Assembly (NCBI GenBank): GCA_028706735.1
Contig: JAQTVS010000207.1
Coordinates: 1-5,605, forward strand
DNA: 5,605 nt
Origin: Thiomonas sp.
GTDB lineage: Bacteria; Pseudomonadota; Gammaproteobacteria; Burkholderiales; Burkholderiaceae_C
Reading direction: 5' to 3'
This document shows, piece by piece, positions 5,221-5,605 of the stretch. The position numbers were made by a program, and so were the translations under genes. The notes below the pieces were generated by a model that was given only the letters and a program-made list of their open reading frames with translations, had not been told where the DNA came from and did not search any database. How positions within the stretch are numbered: the first letter of the stretch is position 1; every line of letters starts with the position of its first letter.

Positions 5221-5605
5221 GCGGCCACCTGGTGCTGACGCAGCCAGGCCAGCGCACGGTTCCAGCCGTCCTGGGCGTCTTTGGCGTTGTAGCTGGGCCG
5301 GTAGTCAGCGTGGAAGCCGTGGCCGGCATCGGGATACACCACGATCTCGGAGGCCTTGGCGGCCGCACTCGCCGTCATCAGCGCCTTGCGCATCTGCTCA
5401 ACGGCGTCCTGGGTGATGCCCTGATCCTTGCCGCCGTAAAGGCCGAGCACAGGTGCTTTGAGATCTTTGGCAATGTCCAGCGGGTTCTTGGGCGACAGGG
5501 CTGATGGCGTGCCCGCCAGACGCCCGTACCAGGCCACGCCCGCCTGCACCGGGGCATGGGCGCAATACAGCCAGACAAACCGCCCGCCCCAGCAGAAGCC
5601 GGTGA
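5211..5605 (-). CDS. Dienelactone hydrolase family protein, C-terminal part (cut by window edge)
   Basis: This is an alpha/beta hydrolase of the dienelactone hydrolase (carboxymethylenebutenolidase) family, which opens lactone or ester bonds; many members have unknown substrates. About 130 C-terminal residues are visible, and the N-terminus lies beyond the right edge. The nucleophile elbow G-F-C-W-G-G-R sits at the very edge (about 5585-5603), with Cys as in dienelactone hydrolase. The acid is the Asp of Y-G-G-K-D-Q-G (about 5427-5447), and the His is in D-A-G-H-G-F-H (about 5310-5330), followed by the usual A-D-Y-R-P-S-Y. The reading frame stays open from the edge to the TAG at 5211, so the internal GTG at 5549 is not the start. 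It converges on the second stress-protein gene with 110 bases between them. Cys-type catalysis and family are clear; the substrate and any link to aromatic degradation are not. Confidence 0.9.
   Translation of the reverse strand, partial: TGFCWGGRFVWLYCAHAPVQAGVAWYGRLAGTPSALSPKNPLDIAKDLKAPVLGLYGGKDQGITQDAVEQMRKALMTASAAAKASEIVVYPDAGHGFHADYRPSYNAKDAQDGWNRALAWLRQHQVAAAD

Overview
The window reads as ordinary chromosome from a GC-rich betaproteobacterium, most likely Burkholderiales. A sulfur-oxidiser such as Thiomonas is possible, but I cannot prove a genus from this sequence. The basis is high GC, strong G/C preference at third codon positions, the xseB-ispA pair, a standalone Rieske oxygenase beside a rhodanese, and tandem 144-residue universal stress proteins. 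I see no RNA genes, insertion sequences, CRISPR array or phage genes, and no intergenic stretch exceeds about 160 bases.

Left part, minus strand (61-1850): xseB (exonuclease VII small subunit), ispA (farnesyl diphosphate synthase) and dsbB (periplasmic disulfide-bond regenerating membrane protein) are tightly packed and read leftwards. xseB and ispA overlap by 14 bases, and ispA and dsbB are 31 bases apart, so they are probably one transcript. The gene dxs, which often follows ispA in proteobacteria, is absent; dsbB is in its place.

Middle, plus strand (2006-4023): across a 155-base divergent intergenic region lie a stand-alone Rieske non-heme iron oxygenase with complete iron-binding motifs and a Glu at the bridging position, and then a two-domain rhodanese of the 3-mercaptopyruvate sulfurtransferase type. 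They are 32 bases apart and probably cotranscribed. No reductase, ferredoxin or beta subunit is present.

Right part (4024-5605): two paralogous universal stress proteins (about 43% identical by my ungapped count) sit in tandem. Upstream is a near-perfect FNR/Anr-type box, TTGAT-N4-AACAA, which suggests induction under oxygen limitation. Converging from the right edge is the C-terminal part of a dienelactone hydrolase family protein. Its stop codon lies at the centre of a perfect 16-base palindrome and is followed by 26 in-frame sense codons.

I found no clearly new multi-gene system. The most interesting signals are regulatory: the FNR-like box before the stress proteins, a hairpin that would hide the ribosome binding site of the Rieske gene, and the palindrome at the hydrolase stop codon.
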